From assembly GCF_900100085.1 (NCBI RefSeq), contig NZ_FNEJ01000029.1:1-64000 (forward strand): DNA of 64,000 nucleotides, given 5' to 3'. This document shows, piece by piece, positions 34,646 to 43,937 of this stretch (position 1 is the stretch's first letter; each line of letters opens with the position of its first letter). The notes under the pieces are model-generated. The model was not told the origin of the DNA, did no database searches, and was given only the letters and a program-made list of their open reading frames with translations. Source of the stretch: Salipiger marinus (GTDB lineage Bacteria > Pseudomonadota > Alphaproteobacteria > Rhodobacterales > Rhodobacteraceae). The position numbers were made by a program, and so were the translations under genes.

Positions 34646-35632
34646 ATGAAATACGTTCACGCCGGCCTTTTCGCGGTCACCACCACGCTCGTTCAGGTTG
34701 CGTCGCCCGCCGCCGCAGCCGATCTGACCTTGCGCCTCGGGCATCACGTGCCCGCCGAGCACAGCACCAATCGGGAATTCGCGCAGGTCTTTGTCGACCT
34801 CGTCTCAGAGAAGTCGGACGGCGCCATCAAGGTTCAGAATTACCCTGCTGGCCAGCTGGGCGGACAGCGCGAGCTGCTCGAAGGGCTCGAGCTGGGCACC
34901 ATCGACATGAGCTATGCCGATATCGGGGTCGTCGCCAATTATGACTTGGCGCTTGGCACGCTAGATCTGCCGTATGTTTTCGATAATATGGATCACGCGT
35001 ACCGCGCGATGGAGGACGGGTTGCTCGACGCCGTGCAGGCGCGTGTCGCGGACGCCGGAAGTTTCCAGGTGCTCGGCATGATCCCGGTGGCCTTCCGCGA
35101 CACGCTGCTCGCGGAAAAGGATGTCAAAACGCTCGGCGATCTCAAGGGGATCAAGGTGCGTACCCCGGAAGCGCCGGTTCTGATCGATACCTTCCGGGCC
35201 CTCGGTGCAAACCCGACGCCGATCCCTTCGGGCGAAGCCTACACCGCCATCCAAACCCATGTGGTCGACGGAATGGAGGGCCATAAGGAGTTCATTTACA
35301 CGATCCGAGTTCCCGAGGTCGCGAAGCACTGGATCGAAACCAAGCACAACCTGACGTTCAACGTGCTCAACATCAGCGACATCACCTGGAACCGCCTGAG
35401 TGAAGAGCAGCAGGCTACGATCACCGAGGCTGCCGCTGAGGCCGCGGCCCACTTCCGCACCGCAAATGCCGAAATCGACAACCAGTTCCGCGAGAAGTTA
35501 AAAGCCGAGGGTGTTACCTTCTCGTCGCCCGATCTCGCGCCGTTCCGCGAGGCGGTCTCTCCAATGATCGAGGCCTTCGTCGCCGATAACGGCGCGGACG
35601 AACTCTGGAGCATCATCGAAGAGACGCGCTGA
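34646..35632 (+). CDS. TRAP transporter substrate-binding protein (DctP family)
   Basis: A 328-residue periplasmic protein with a signal peptide (about 1-25, ending SPAAAADL). Conserved DctP segments are LGHHVPAEHSTNREFAQVF, NYPAGQLGGQRELLEGLELG, GIKVRTPEAPVLIDTFRALG and PIPSGEAYTAIQTHVVDGME; the last supplies pocket residues. AGGGAGGA lies before the ATG. First gene of the polyol/sugar operon; the soluble genes downstream make a polyol, aldonate or related sugar a likely ligand. Confidence 0.93.
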   Translation: MKYVHAGLFAVTTTLVQVASPAAAADLTLRLGHHVPAEHSTNREFAQVFVDLVSEKSDGAIKVQNYPAGQLGGQRELLEGLELGTIDMSYADIGVVANYDLALGTLDLPYVFDNMDHAYRAMEDGLLDAVQARVADAGSFQVLGMIPVAFRDTLLAEKDVKTLGDLKGIKVRTPEAPVLIDTFRALGANPTPIPSGEAYTAIQTHVVDGMEGHKEFIYTIRVPEVAKHWIETKHNLTFNVLNISDITWNRLSEEQQATITEAAAEAAAHFRTANAEIDNQFREKLKAEGVTFSSPDLAPFREAVSPMIEAFVADNGADELWSIIEETR

Positions 35633-35745
35633 TCTCGGCTGTCGCCAGGCTGCGTCCGGGCGACGAGCGCCCGGACTGCACAGCTTTCGCCCGGTGAACG
35701 CCGGGCCCACGCGGCAGTCGCCGCACCATGCTGGAGGGTTGAGGC

Positions 35746-36219
35746 ATGCATGGGCTCTTCCGTGCTTTCGAATATTTCATCGCGCTGCTGTTCGTCGCGC
35801 TGGTCACGATGATCCTCGCGCAGATCGTCTTTCGCTACTTCGTGGGCATGTCGATCGCCTGGGCGGAGGAGGGCGCGCGTTATCTGTTCGTCTGGCTGGT
35901 CTATCTCTCCGGCATCCTCGCGGTGCGTCAGGGGCTTAACATCACATTCGAGCTGTTCCTCGAGACCCTGCCGCGCCTGGCCTGGTCCGTAGTCTTCGTG
36001 GCGACGAACGTGATCGTCTGCCTGTTTCTGGGGCTTGCAGTTTGGCTGGGCGTCGAGGCGACCGCCGACATGAAACAGGTGTCGTCCATGCTGCGCATCC
36101 CGATGCGCTTCGTCTATCTCGCCATCCCGATCGGATGTTTCGGGATGCTGATCGCACAGGTGGCCTACTGCATCGCCCGCCTGCGTAACCCCGACCACCT
36201 TCGCCCCGAGGCGCACTGA
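35746..36219 (+). CDS. TRAP transporter small permease (DctQ family)
   Basis: A 157-residue membrane protein with four hydrophobic segments and the DctQ motif IVFRYFVGMSIAWAEEGARY near residue 27. It has GGAGG 8-10 nt before the ATG. The dctM start follows the stop directly (1 bp apart). Confidence 0.92.
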   Translation: MHGLFRAFEYFIALLFVALVTMILAQIVFRYFVGMSIAWAEEGARYLFVWLVYLSGILAVRQGLNITFELFLETLPRLAWSVVFVATNVIVCLFLGLAVWLGVEATADMKQVSSMLRIPMRFVYLAIPIGCFGMLIAQVAYCIARLRNPDHLRPEAH

Positions 36220-36220
36220 C

Positions 36221-37492
36221 ATGGCCCTGATCACCTTCATTGCATTTCTCGTCTTCCTGTTCGCGGGTGTTCCGATCGCCTTCGCAATGGGCAGTGCGGC
36301 CGTGCTCGGCATCTATTTCGGTTCCGAGATCCCGCTGGCTATCGTGCTGCAGCGCCTCTTTGTTAGCGTCGATAGCTTCAGCCTCATGGCGATTCCGCTG
36401 TTCATGCTTGCGGGCGAACTGATGACCGCGGGCGGGATCTCGGTCAGGCTGGTCCGTTTCGCTCAGGCTGCTGTCGGCCACCTGCGGGGTGGGCTGGGGC
36501 AGGTCTCGATCCTGACCAGCGTGATCTTCGCGGGGGTTTCGGGTTCGGCAGCTGCAGACACTGCCGCGGTGGGCTCGATCACCCTTCCTGCGATGGCGCG
36601 CGAGAATTACCCCCGCGGGCTTGCCGCGACATTGCAGGCGATGGCCGGCTCGCTGGGGCCGATCATTCCGCCCAGCCTGACGATGATCATCTTCGCCTCG
36701 CTGACGGGTGTCTCCGTCTCCAAGCTTTTCATCGCGGGCATCGTTCCGGGGCTCCTGATCGCGCTCGGCCTCATGGCACTGACCTGGCATTATGGCCGCG
36801 TGCATAACCTCCGGGTCGAACGCCGTGCCACCCGGGCCGAGTTCTTCGCCGCCGGCAAGGATGCTGTCTGGGCGCTCATTATGCCCTTCTTCATTGTCGG
36901 GGGCATCATCGGCGGCATCGTTACCGCGACAGAAGCCGGCGCGATCGCCGTGGCCTACGCGGTCTTCATTGGTGGGGTGATCTATCGCGAGCTCAAGTTC
37001 GACCAGCTCGTCGAGGTGCTGGTCCGGGCCGCAGCGCTAACCGCGATGGCGATGCTGGTGATCGCAGGTGCCTCGGTCCTGAGCTGGATCGTCGCCTACG
37101 AACAGATCCCCGGGCTGGTCGTGGATTTCCTGACGGGTATTACTGACAACCGCTACCTGCTGCTGTGCCTGCTGGTGGTATTCCTAATGCTGCTCGGCAT
37201 GTTCGTCGAGACGATCTCGGCCACGATCCTGGTGGCTCCAATCCTCATGCCAGTGGCCGCGCAGTACGGCATTGACCCGATCCACTTTTCGCTCGTGATG
37301 GTGATGACGCTTGTCTACGCCGGTGTGACGCCGCCGGTGGGCGGGATCTTGTTCATCACCATGGCGATTGCGCGCACATCGCTGTCATCGCTGTTCCGCT
37401 ATCTGCCGTCCTACCTGGGTGTGATGATGGCGGTGCTGCTGCTGGTGATCTTCGTGCCCGACGTCGGCCTCTTCCTCACAACCTTCTTCTAA
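36221..37492 (+). CDS. TRAP transporter large permease (DctM family)
   Basis: A 423-residue polytopic protein with the DctM hallmarks VGHLRGGLGQVSILTSVIFAG, SGSAAADTAAVGSI, IIPPSLTMIIFAS and the C-terminal TPPVGGILF. About 12 membrane segments can be seen. It is the ion-coupled subunit of the third TRAP system. Confidence 0.93.
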   Translation: MALITFIAFLVFLFAGVPIAFAMGSAAVLGIYFGSEIPLAIVLQRLFVSVDSFSLMAIPLFMLAGELMTAGGISVRLVRFAQAAVGHLRGGLGQVSILTSVIFAGVSGSAAADTAAVGSITLPAMARENYPRGLAATLQAMAGSLGPIIPPSLTMIIFASLTGVSVSKLFIAGIVPGLLIALGLMALTWHYGRVHNLRVERRATRAEFFAAGKDAVWALIMPFFIVGGIIGGIVTATEAGAIAVAYAVFIGGVIYRELKFDQLVEVLVRAAALTAMAMLVIAGASVLSWIVAYEQIPGLVVDFLTGITDNRYLLLCLLVVFLMLLGMFVETISATILVAPILMPVAAQYGIDPIHFSLVMVMTLVYAGVTPPVGGILFITMAIARTSLSSLFRYLPSYLGVMMAVLLLVIFVPDVGLFLTTFF

Positions 37493-37506
37493 TTTCGAGG
37501 CGTGCC

Positions 37507-38550
37507 ATGACCAGACTGATGAATGCCGCCGTCTTCGACGGAACCGAAACCCTCGACTTGCGCCAGATCCCGGTGCAGGAGCCGGGCCCCGACGAGGTGC
37601 TGCTGCGCATCGACACAGCAACCATTTGCGGCACCGACCTTCACATCCTTGAGAAGAAATTCGAGGCAAAACCGCCGGTCGTGCTCGGCCACGAGTTCTC
37701 GGGCCATGTCGAAGCGGTGGGAGACCGCGTGACCACCTGCCGCCCGGGAGATGCCGTCTCGGTCGAGCCGCATATCTACTGCGGCTGCTGCAAGCCCTGC
37801 CGCATCGGCAAGCCGCACCTGTGCATCGACCGGCTCGCCTGGGGCATCAACCTAAACGGCGGCTTCGCGCAATATGCGACAGTGCGCCACGATGTGGTCT
37901 ACCAGCTTCCCGAGGGGCTGCCTCTCGAGCAGGCGGCACTGGCCGAGCTTCTGGGCTGCGTGATGAATGGCATCGAGCGGCTGAACGTCGGCATCGGCGA
38001 TACAGTGGTGATCCTCGGTGGCGGTGCCGCCGGGATCCTGCTGGCCAAGCTGGCCGAGAAGTGCGGCGCGGCGCAGATTATCTTTTCGGAACCCAACGCT
38101 GCCCGCCGTGAGGCGATCCAGGGCTTCGGCTACGAGCTGGCCTTTGATCCGGCTACGACCGATCTTCTGGACGAGGTGCATTCGCGGACCGGCGGTCTCG
38201 GCGCCGATGTGGTGATCGACGCGGCGGGCGTTCCCGCCACCGCGGCGCAGGCGCCCCTGCTCGCCTGCTACGCCGGGCGGGTGCTCTTCTTCGGCGTGAT
38301 GGCGCCGGGCCGCATGATCGAGATCGAGCCTAACCTCGTCTTTGCTCGCGAGCTGGCAATCCTTGGGTCGATCCGCAATCCCTTCACCCACCACCGCATC
38401 CTGCAGCTGATGCCGAAGCTCGGGCTTGAGGGGATCATCACCCATCATTTCGGCGTCGAGAACACTCAGGAGGCTTTCGATGCCGCTCGCCGCGGCGTCG
38501 GCCTCAAGGTCGCGATCCGGCCAAACGGACCCGCCGATGCGACCGCTTGA
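37507..38550 (+). CDS. Zinc-dependent alcohol/polyol dehydrogenase (MDR superfamily)
   Basis: A 347-residue medium-chain dehydrogenase. Catalytic-zinc ligands are Cys41 (TICGTDLHI) and His62-Glu63 (GHEFSG). The structural-zinc lobe has Cys92, Cys95, Cys98 and Cys106. The NAD-binding Rossmann motif is VILGGGAAGILLAKL near 170. The closest relatives by motif are sorbitol, threonine and galactitol-phosphate dehydrogenases. In this operon it probably oxidises the imported polyol to a ketose. It starts at 37507, or at ATG 37519 if the shorter form is used. Its last bases overlap the kinase start by 14 bp. Confidence 0.9.
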   Translation: MTRLMNAAVFDGTETLDLRQIPVQEPGPDEVLLRIDTATICGTDLHILEKKFEAKPPVVLGHEFSGHVEAVGDRVTTCRPGDAVSVEPHIYCGCCKPCRIGKPHLCIDRLAWGINLNGGFAQYATVRHDVVYQLPEGLPLEQAALAELLGCVMNGIERLNVGIGDTVVILGGGAAGILLAKLAEKCGAAQIIFSEPNAARREAIQGFGYELAFDPATTDLLDEVHSRTGGLGADVVIDAAGVPATAAQAPLLACYAGRVLFFGVMAPGRMIEIEPNLVFARELAILGSIRNPFTHHRILQLMPKLGLEGIITHHFGVENTQEAFDAARRGVGLKVAIRPNGPADATA

Positions 38551-39466
38551 CTGCCTGAGTTTCGGCAGCGCCGGTTTTGATCTGCTGGTCGAGGTCGCAG
38601 GCTTGCCCGCAAGCGACACGCGCATCCCTGCCTCGGGCTATGCGGCGGGCGGTGGCGGTCCGGCGGCAACTGCTTCGACCGCGCTGGCCCGTCTCGGCGC
38701 CCGGGCAGGCCTTGTCACGGCGGTGGGCGACGATCGGATCGGTGATCTGATCCTGGCCGAGCTTGCCGACGACGGCATCGATCTGTCCGGCGCGCAGCGG
38801 TTGCCGGGCGTCCCCTCAACTGTCGCGTCGGTCATGATCGAGCCGTCGGGTGCGCGGGCGATGGCGGTCTACGGCGGGTGCATCAACGCCATCCGCCTGC
38901 ATGAAATCGAGCTCGACCGGATCGACTCCGCTCGCGCGGTACTGACCGACGGAAACAACCCGGCGCTGGTGCGCCATGTCGCCCCGGCGGCTCGGGCCCG
39001 CGGGGTGCCGGTGCTATTGGACGGCGGAAATATCGACGGCAGGGTGCTGCCCGAGCTTCTGCGGGACGTCGACATCTACATTCCTGATATCGCCTCGGCG
39101 CGACGCCAGCTTCCGGGGGTAACGGACCCACTCGAACTCGCACAAGCCTTCGCCGCAATGGGGCCCGAAACGGTCTGCATCACGCTGGGTGAGGCTGGCA
39201 GCCTCGCGCTGCGCGGAGACGAGATTGTCTCGGTCGGCCCCCTGCGGGACATCGCCGTTCGCGACACTACCGGCGCCGGCGACAACTTTCACGGCGCCTT
39301 CCAGTTCGGCCTGCTCGAGAGCTGGCCACTGCACCGCATCCTCGCATTTTCGAACGCTTTCGCTGCGTTGACCACCCGTTCCGTCGGGGGACGCAGCGCC
39401 ATTCCAACGCGGGACGAGGCCGAGCGCCACGCCCGCAGCCTGAGCGCAACAGAAAGGACCACCTGA
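38537..39466 (+). CDS. PfkB family carbohydrate kinase
   Basis: A 309-residue ribokinase-fold protein. The N-terminal signature GYAAGGGGPAATASTALARLG lies near 34-54, and the C-terminal signature DTTGAGDNFHGAF near 243-255 contains the catalytic Asp249. It should phosphorylate a sugar or ketose with ATP. The ATG at 38537 is taken because the kinase fold begins right there and the longer frame is a shadow of the dehydrogenase gene. It stands between the dehydrogenase and the class II aldolase, as expected for a ketose kinase feeding an aldol cleavage. Confidence 0.92.
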   Translation: MRPLDCLSFGSAGFDLLVEVAGLPASDTRIPASGYAAGGGGPAATASTALARLGARAGLVTAVGDDRIGDLILAELADDGIDLSGAQRLPGVPSTVASVMIEPSGARAMAVYGGCINAIRLHEIELDRIDSARAVLTDGNNPALVRHVAPAARARGVPVLLDGGNIDGRVLPELLRDVDIYIPDIASARRQLPGVTDPLELAQAFAAMGPETVCITLGEAGSLALRGDEIVSVGPLRDIAVRDTTGAGDNFHGAFQFGLLESWPLHRILAFSNAFAALTTRSVGGRSAIPTRDEAERHARSLSATERTT

Positions 39467-39469
39467 CAC

Positions 39470-40315
39470 ATGCCCCTGGTTCCCATGAATGAACTTCTCG
39501 CGGACGCTGTGGCGCGGGACTACACGGTCGTGCAGTTCAACACCGACTGTATTGAGATCACCCAGTCCTTCCTGCGCACTGCCGAAGAATATGCCGCGCC
39601 GATCATCGTGGGCGTCGGGCAGGGCGCCGTGAAGGATGGCAAAATCGCCCCCATCGCGGCGATGCTGCGGGATTACTGCGCGCGTTCCAAGCTGCCGGTG
39701 TGCCTGCATCTTGACCACTCGGAGGACCCTGATCAAATCATGCAGGCGCTGCGCGCGGGCTTTACCTCGATCATGATTGACGGCTCGGCTCGGCCGCTCG
39801 CCGAGAACATTGAGGTCACGAACCACGTGCTAGGCCTCTGCCGTCCTCTGGGTGTGTCGGTTGAAGCCGAGCTCGGCCGCATCCCCGGGGTCGAGGACGA
39901 TATGGTCGTGACCGAGGAGCAGGCCAACAAGGTCGATCTTGCGGTGGTCGAGGAATTCGTCTCCAATGTCTCGGTCGATGCACTTGCAGTGGCAGTGGGC
40001 AGCGCGCACGGCATCTACAAAGCCGAACCGAAGCTGGATTTCGAGCTGCTCGCGCAGCTTGTCGGCGTCACAGACACGCCGCTGGTGTTGCACGGTGGCT
40101 CGGGCATCCCAGACACCGCTCTGCGAAAAGCCTTCGGCATGGGCATGAAGAAACTCAACGTGGGCACCGAACTGCGGCTCGGCTTCCTGCGTGGCGTGCA
40201 TGCCGGGGTCGAGGCCGGAGACTCGATCTATGCCTGCTTCGAGCGCGGCCGTAAGATCGTCGACGGTCTTGTGCTGAGCAAGCTCGAGGTCAGCGGTTCG
40301 GCGGGCAAGGCGTGA
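39470..40315 (+). CDS. Class II (zinc) ketose-bisphosphate/ketose-phosphate aldolase
   Basis: A 281-residue protein of the FbaA/GatY/KbaY family. LHLDHSED supplies His80, Asp82 and the zinc ligand His83. VEAELGRI, AVGSAHGIYK, LHGGSGIPD and KLNVGTEL complete the active site and phosphate pocket. It cleaves a ketose phosphate to DHAP plus an aldehyde. The aldehyde dehydrogenase gene starts at its stop codon, so the aldehyde is probably oxidised at once. Confidence 0.93.
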   Translation: MPLVPMNELLADAVARDYTVVQFNTDCIEITQSFLRTAEEYAAPIIVGVGQGAVKDGKIAPIAAMLRDYCARSKLPVCLHLDHSEDPDQIMQALRAGFTSIMIDGSARPLAENIEVTNHVLGLCRPLGVSVEAELGRIPGVEDDMVVTEEQANKVDLAVVEEFVSNVSVDALAVAVGSAHGIYKAEPKLDFELLAQLVGVTDTPLVLHGGSGIPDTALRKAFGMGMKKLNVGTELRLGFLRGVHAGVEAGDSIYACFERGRKIVDGLVLSKLEVSGSAGKA

Positions 40316-40323
40316 GACGTGAG

Positions 40324-41817
40324 ATGGAGAAGCCGAGCACCAGCGCGCGGGGCTGGAGAGACTTTCTGCGCGACCGCCTCTACATCGGCGGCACATGGGT
40401 TCCGGCGGAGGGCGGCGCGGTCATCGAGGTGACTGACCCGGCCACCGGCGGCTCAGTCGGCCAAGTTCCCGACGCCGGCGCAGTCGAGACCGAACTCGCG
40501 GTTGCCGCCGCCCGCGCCGCCTTTCCGGCCTTTGCGGCTCTGACTGCTGCCGAGCGTGCAGGGATGCTGCACCGGCTCGCAGACCTTATCGACGCGCACG
40601 GCCCCGCGCTGGCCGAGCTTCTGACCCGCGAGCAGGGCAAGCCGCTTGCCGAGGCGCGCGGCGAGGTGGGCATGTCGGCTGCTTACATCCGCTGGTTCGC
40701 TGAAGAGGCGCGGCGTGTCTACGGCGACACCATCCCCTCGCCCTGGCAGGGTCGACGTCTCATGGTGACGCCGGAGCCCGTAGGGGTGGTGGGAGCGATC
40801 ACGCCGTGGAACTTTCCCTCTTCCATGCTCGCGCGCAAGATCGGGCCGGCACTGGCGGCAGGCTGCACCATCGTGGCCAAGCCCGCCAGCCAGGCACCGC
40901 TTTCCGCGCTGGCCTGGGGCGTGCTGTGCGAGGAGGCGGGAATTCCATCCGGCGTCGTGAACATCGTGACGGGCGATGCCCGCGCCATCGGCGGCGTGCT
41001 GACATCGCATCCGGACGTGGCCAAGATCACGTTCACCGGTTCGACCGAGGTGGGCAAGACCCTGCTGCGGCAGGCGGCGGACAGCGTCAAACGCTGCTCG
41101 ATGGAACTGGGAGGCAACGCGCCTTTCATCGTGTTCGACGACGCGGACCTTGACCAAGCCGTTGCAGGAGCAGTGGCGTCCAAGTTTCGCAACGCCGGCC
41201 AGACCTGCGTCTGTTCCAACCGCATCTACGTGCAATCTGGGATTCATGACCGCTTCGTCGAAGCCTTTTCCCGTGCTGTCGAGGCGCTTCGCGCGGGGTC
41301 CGGCCTCGAAGAGGGCGTGACCCTCGGGCCGCTTATCGACGAAAAGGCGGTGGTCGGGGCAGAGGCCTTTGTGGCCGATGCGCGGGCCAAGGGGGGCCGT
41401 GTTGTCACCGGTGGGGCGCGGAGCAAGGGGCTCTTCTTCCAGCCGACCGTCATCGCCGACGCCTCCGCCGCGATGGATTTCGCGCACGAGGAGATCTTCG
41501 GCCCGGTTGCACCGGTGTTCCGCTTCGAGACCGAGGAGGAGGCCCTACGCGTCGCCAATGACACCCGCTATGGGTTGGCCTGCTATTTTTACACCACGGA
41601 TCTTGGGCGCGCGTTTCGGGTGTCCAGCGCACTGAGATACGGACTTGTGGGTGTGAACGAAGGGGTCATCACAACCGAGGTCGCCCCTTTCGGCGGAATG
41701 AAGCAGAGTGGCCTCGGCAGGGAAGGTTCGAAATACGGGATCGAGGATTACCTGGATCAGAAATACGTCTGCTTCGGCGGACTGGAGGAGAGAAAGGCCG
41801 CAGATGCGATCATATGA
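40324..41817 (+). CDS. NAD(P)-dependent aldehyde dehydrogenase (succinate-semialdehyde dehydrogenase-like)
   Basis: A protein of about 497 residues with the ALDH motifs ITPWNFPSSMLARKIGPALAAG, FTGSTEVGKTLL (cofactor loop), MELGGNAPFIVF (general-base Glu), NAGQTCVCSNR (catalytic Cys) and EIFGPVAPVFRF. It resembles GabD and glycolaldehyde/lactaldehyde dehydrogenases. Start alternatives are GTG 40312, which overlaps the aldolase stop (GTGA), or ATG 40324. In context it likely oxidises the short aldehyde released by the aldolase (for example glycolaldehyde or glyceraldehyde). Confidence 0.92.
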   Translation: MEKPSTSARGWRDFLRDRLYIGGTWVPAEGGAVIEVTDPATGGSVGQVPDAGAVETELAVAAARAAFPAFAALTAAERAGMLHRLADLIDAHGPALAELLTREQGKPLAEARGEVGMSAAYIRWFAEEARRVYGDTIPSPWQGRRLMVTPEPVGVVGAITPWNFPSSMLARKIGPALAAGCTIVAKPASQAPLSALAWGVLCEEAGIPSGVVNIVTGDARAIGGVLTSHPDVAKITFTGSTEVGKTLLRQAADSVKRCSMELGGNAPFIVFDDADLDQAVAGAVASKFRNAGQTCVCSNRIYVQSGIHDRFVEAFSRAVEALRAGSGLEEGVTLGPLIDEKAVVGAEAFVADARAKGGRVVTGGARSKGLFFQPTVIADASAAMDFAHEEIFGPVAPVFRFETEEEALRVANDTRYGLACYFYTTDLGRAFRVSSALRYGLVGVNEGVITTEVAPFGGMKQSGLGREGSKYGIEDYLDQKYVCFGGLEERKAADAII

Positions 41818-42895
41818 TATCGCATTGATCCCTGGAGACGGGATCGGAAAAGAGGTCGTCGAAGCGGCGATGCCGGTGCTCCGCAAGGCAGCTGGGCAGA
41901 ACGGGTTCACGCTCAAAGAAACGGTCTATCCTTGGTCCTGCAACGGCTACCTGGAGACCGGACGTATGATGCCCGAGGACGGGGTGGAGCAATTGCGGAG
42001 GCACGACAGCATCCTGCTCGGGGCGGTGGGCTGGCCCGATAGGGTGCCCGACAGCGTCTCGCTGCACGGGTTGCTCCTCCCCATCCGCAAGGCTTTTGAC
42101 CTCTACGTCAACATGCGACCGCACCGCCTGCTGCCAGGAGTTACCGGTCCGCTTCGGGCAACGGATTTCGACATCCTTTGCATCCGCGAGAATACCGAGG
42201 GCGAATATTCCGGCGCCGGTGGCCGAGTCCACGTCGGCACCCCCGCCGAGGTCGCAGTGGAAACCTCAATCTTCACCCGCCGCGGCGTCGAACGTGTTCT
42301 GCGCTACGGCTTTGAGCAGGCGCGTAGACGACGCGGCAAGCTGGCCTCGGTCACGAAGTCGAACGCGCAGAAGCATTCGATGGTGTTCTGGGACGAAGTC
42401 ACCGAGGCGCTCTCGGCTGAATATCCTGACGTCGAGGTGACACGCTACCATGTCGACGCCATCGCTGCGCGGATGATCACCCATCCCGGGTCGCTCGATG
42501 TGGTCGTGGCCTCGAATTTGTTCGGCGACATCCTCACCGACATCGGTGCCGCCATCCAGGGCGGTCTGGGTTTTGCGGCCTCGGCGAACGTGAACCCGTC
42601 CGGGGGCGTGCCCTCGATGTTCGAACCCGTGCATGGATCCGCTCCAGACATAGCCGGGAGAGGCCTGTCGAACCCGATCGCGACCATCTGGTCTGGCGCG
42701 CTCATGTTCGAGCACCTGGGAGAGGCGGCTGCCGCGAAGGCGATCATGGCCGCCGTCGAGACTGTGGCCGGAGCACCGGAGCGCCTCACCCCAGACTGCG
42801 GCGGTTCCGCGAACACGCAAGAGGTTGCCGAGGCCATCGCTTCCGAGTTGCAGGGCTGTCAAGGTACTCGAGCAGGGCCGTCAGTTCACGCGTGA
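41804..42895 (+). CDS. Tartrate dehydrogenase/D-malate dehydrogenase family protein
   Basis: A 363-residue beta-decarboxylating dehydrogenase with IALIPGDGIGKEVV, LLGAVGWPDRVPDSVSLHGL, KAFDLYVNMRPHRL, CIRENTEGEYSG, NLFGDILTDIGAAIQGGLG and HGSAPDIAGRGLSNP. The WPDRVPDSVSLHGLLLPIRK wording is typical of TtuC/YeaU-type tartrate and D-malate dehydrogenases rather than leucine-pathway enzymes. The ATG at 41804 overlaps the upstream ALDH end by 14 bp. Last gene of the operon. The presence of a four-carbon hydroxyacid enzyme suggests the substrate of this cassette may be a tetritol or tetronate. Confidence 0.88.
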   Translation: MRSYDIALIPGDGIGKEVVEAAMPVLRKAAGQNGFTLKETVYPWSCNGYLETGRMMPEDGVEQLRRHDSILLGAVGWPDRVPDSVSLHGLLLPIRKAFDLYVNMRPHRLLPGVTGPLRATDFDILCIRENTEGEYSGAGGRVHVGTPAEVAVETSIFTRRGVERVLRYGFEQARRRRGKLASVTKSNAQKHSMVFWDEVTEALSAEYPDVEVTRYHVDAIAARMITHPGSLDVVVASNLFGDILTDIGAAIQGGLGFAASANVNPSGGVPSMFEPVHGSAPDIAGRGLSNPIATIWSGALMFEHLGEAAAAKAIMAAVETVAGAPERLTPDCGGSANTQEVAEAIASELQGCQGTRAGPSVHA

Positions 42896-43157
42896 CCAGG
42901 CGCCCGGGGATAGCGGTGGTGCTGTGCTTCCGGTCGGGCTACGCCCTTCCTTCACCACAGGACCACTACGACGTCTCACCCTGATTGTCGCGCGGCATGA
43001 ATGGGGGTACCCATACATAAGCCGGGAATCTCAGCCAACCTAATCCACCTTTGACTGATGCAGTTTGATTGGGGAAAGCTGACGAGTGAGGAGGCGGAGG
43101 CGAGCGTCATCGCCGAATACGAATCCTGTCACTGCGTTGCTCGGAGATGGTTCGAGG

Positions 43158-43937
43158 TCACTTCCTGCGGGAGAAGAGGAAGGCCAGTCCGATTCCGAAC
43201 AGCAGACCAAGCCCGACGCCTGTACCCACGGGCAGGCGCGCAACAAGCGCGCGGAGACGGGAGCCGGTCGTCACCGCACCTGCGGGCGACGGCGCAGGAC
43301 CTTCAAGCCAAAGCGGCACAGCGCAGGCCTCTCGACCGTCTTCGGTCGGGATATGGCCCTGCTGGTCGGGCCGGCAATACTGGGCAATTGTCATGTCGAG
43401 ATCACCGTTAAAGCTTTGCAGCTGAAGCCAGCGATGGCCATCCGGCGCGAGGGCGAGCTCGGCATAGTCCTGCCCCAGCCAGCTGGCTTCCTGCCGCCCC
43501 AGAGTATAGCCCCCCGCCAGCGACAGAAGTGCTAGCACCAGCATGATCGCTGCCAGTTTCTGTGCCATATGCGCGCGCAAGGAACGTGCGAGCTGCGGAA
43601 GATTAGTTTGCAGCGCACGGGCGACCTCGGCGGTGACAGCGGCCGCGACCACCTGCTGCCGGGCCTCGATGTCGCGCCGACCCTGGCTCTCCACCTGACG
43701 CAGCGCCCTGACCGTTGCCTGCTCGATCCGGTCGGGCAACGCCCCCGTCTTGTCCAGAAAAGCGTTCATTCGCGCCTCACTGAGGGTGTCATGTGCGATC
43801 TGGATGCTGACCGGATCGTCGAGCGACCAGCCCGCCCGATGCACCCGGTCCAGAATGCGCTCTTCCAGATCCTTGCCCAACGGCCCGTGTGCGATCATAT
43901 AATGCCACAGGCGAGAAGCGTTCGGCGTGCGGTTCAT
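43158..43937 (-). CDS. Mobilisation-module membrane protein of unknown function
   Basis: A 259-residue protein with a soluble N-terminal half rich in helices (WHYMIAHGPLGKDLEERILDR and onward), a hydrophobic segment near 130-150 (LAAIMLVLALLSLAGGYTLG), a periplasm-sized region, and a second C-terminal hydrophobic segment (GVGLGLLFGIGLAFLF) followed by RRK. It overlaps the ParA-like gene by 4 bp and lies in the divergent arm of the mobilisation module. The topology recalls MobB/coupling-type helpers, but I recognise no family. Confidence 0.75.
   Translation of the reverse strand: MNRTPNASRLWHYMIAHGPLGKDLEERILDRVHRAGWSLDDPVSIQIAHDTLSEARMNAFLDKTGALPDRIEQATVRALRQVESQGRRDIEARQQVVAAAVTAEVARALQTNLPQLARSLRAHMAQKLAAIMLVLALLSLAGGYTLGRQEASWLGQDYAELALAPDGHRWLQLQSFNGDLDMTIAQYCRPDQQGHIPTEDGREACAVPLWLEGPAPSPAGAVTTGSRLRALVARLPVGTGVGLGLLFGIGLAFLFSRRK

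Noticed and set aside
43058-43411. 117-codon plus frame (MQFDWGKLTSEEAEAS at its start)
   Set aside because: The first 40 residues are plausible, but the rest is antisense to the mobilisation membrane-protein gene; at best a gene stump.
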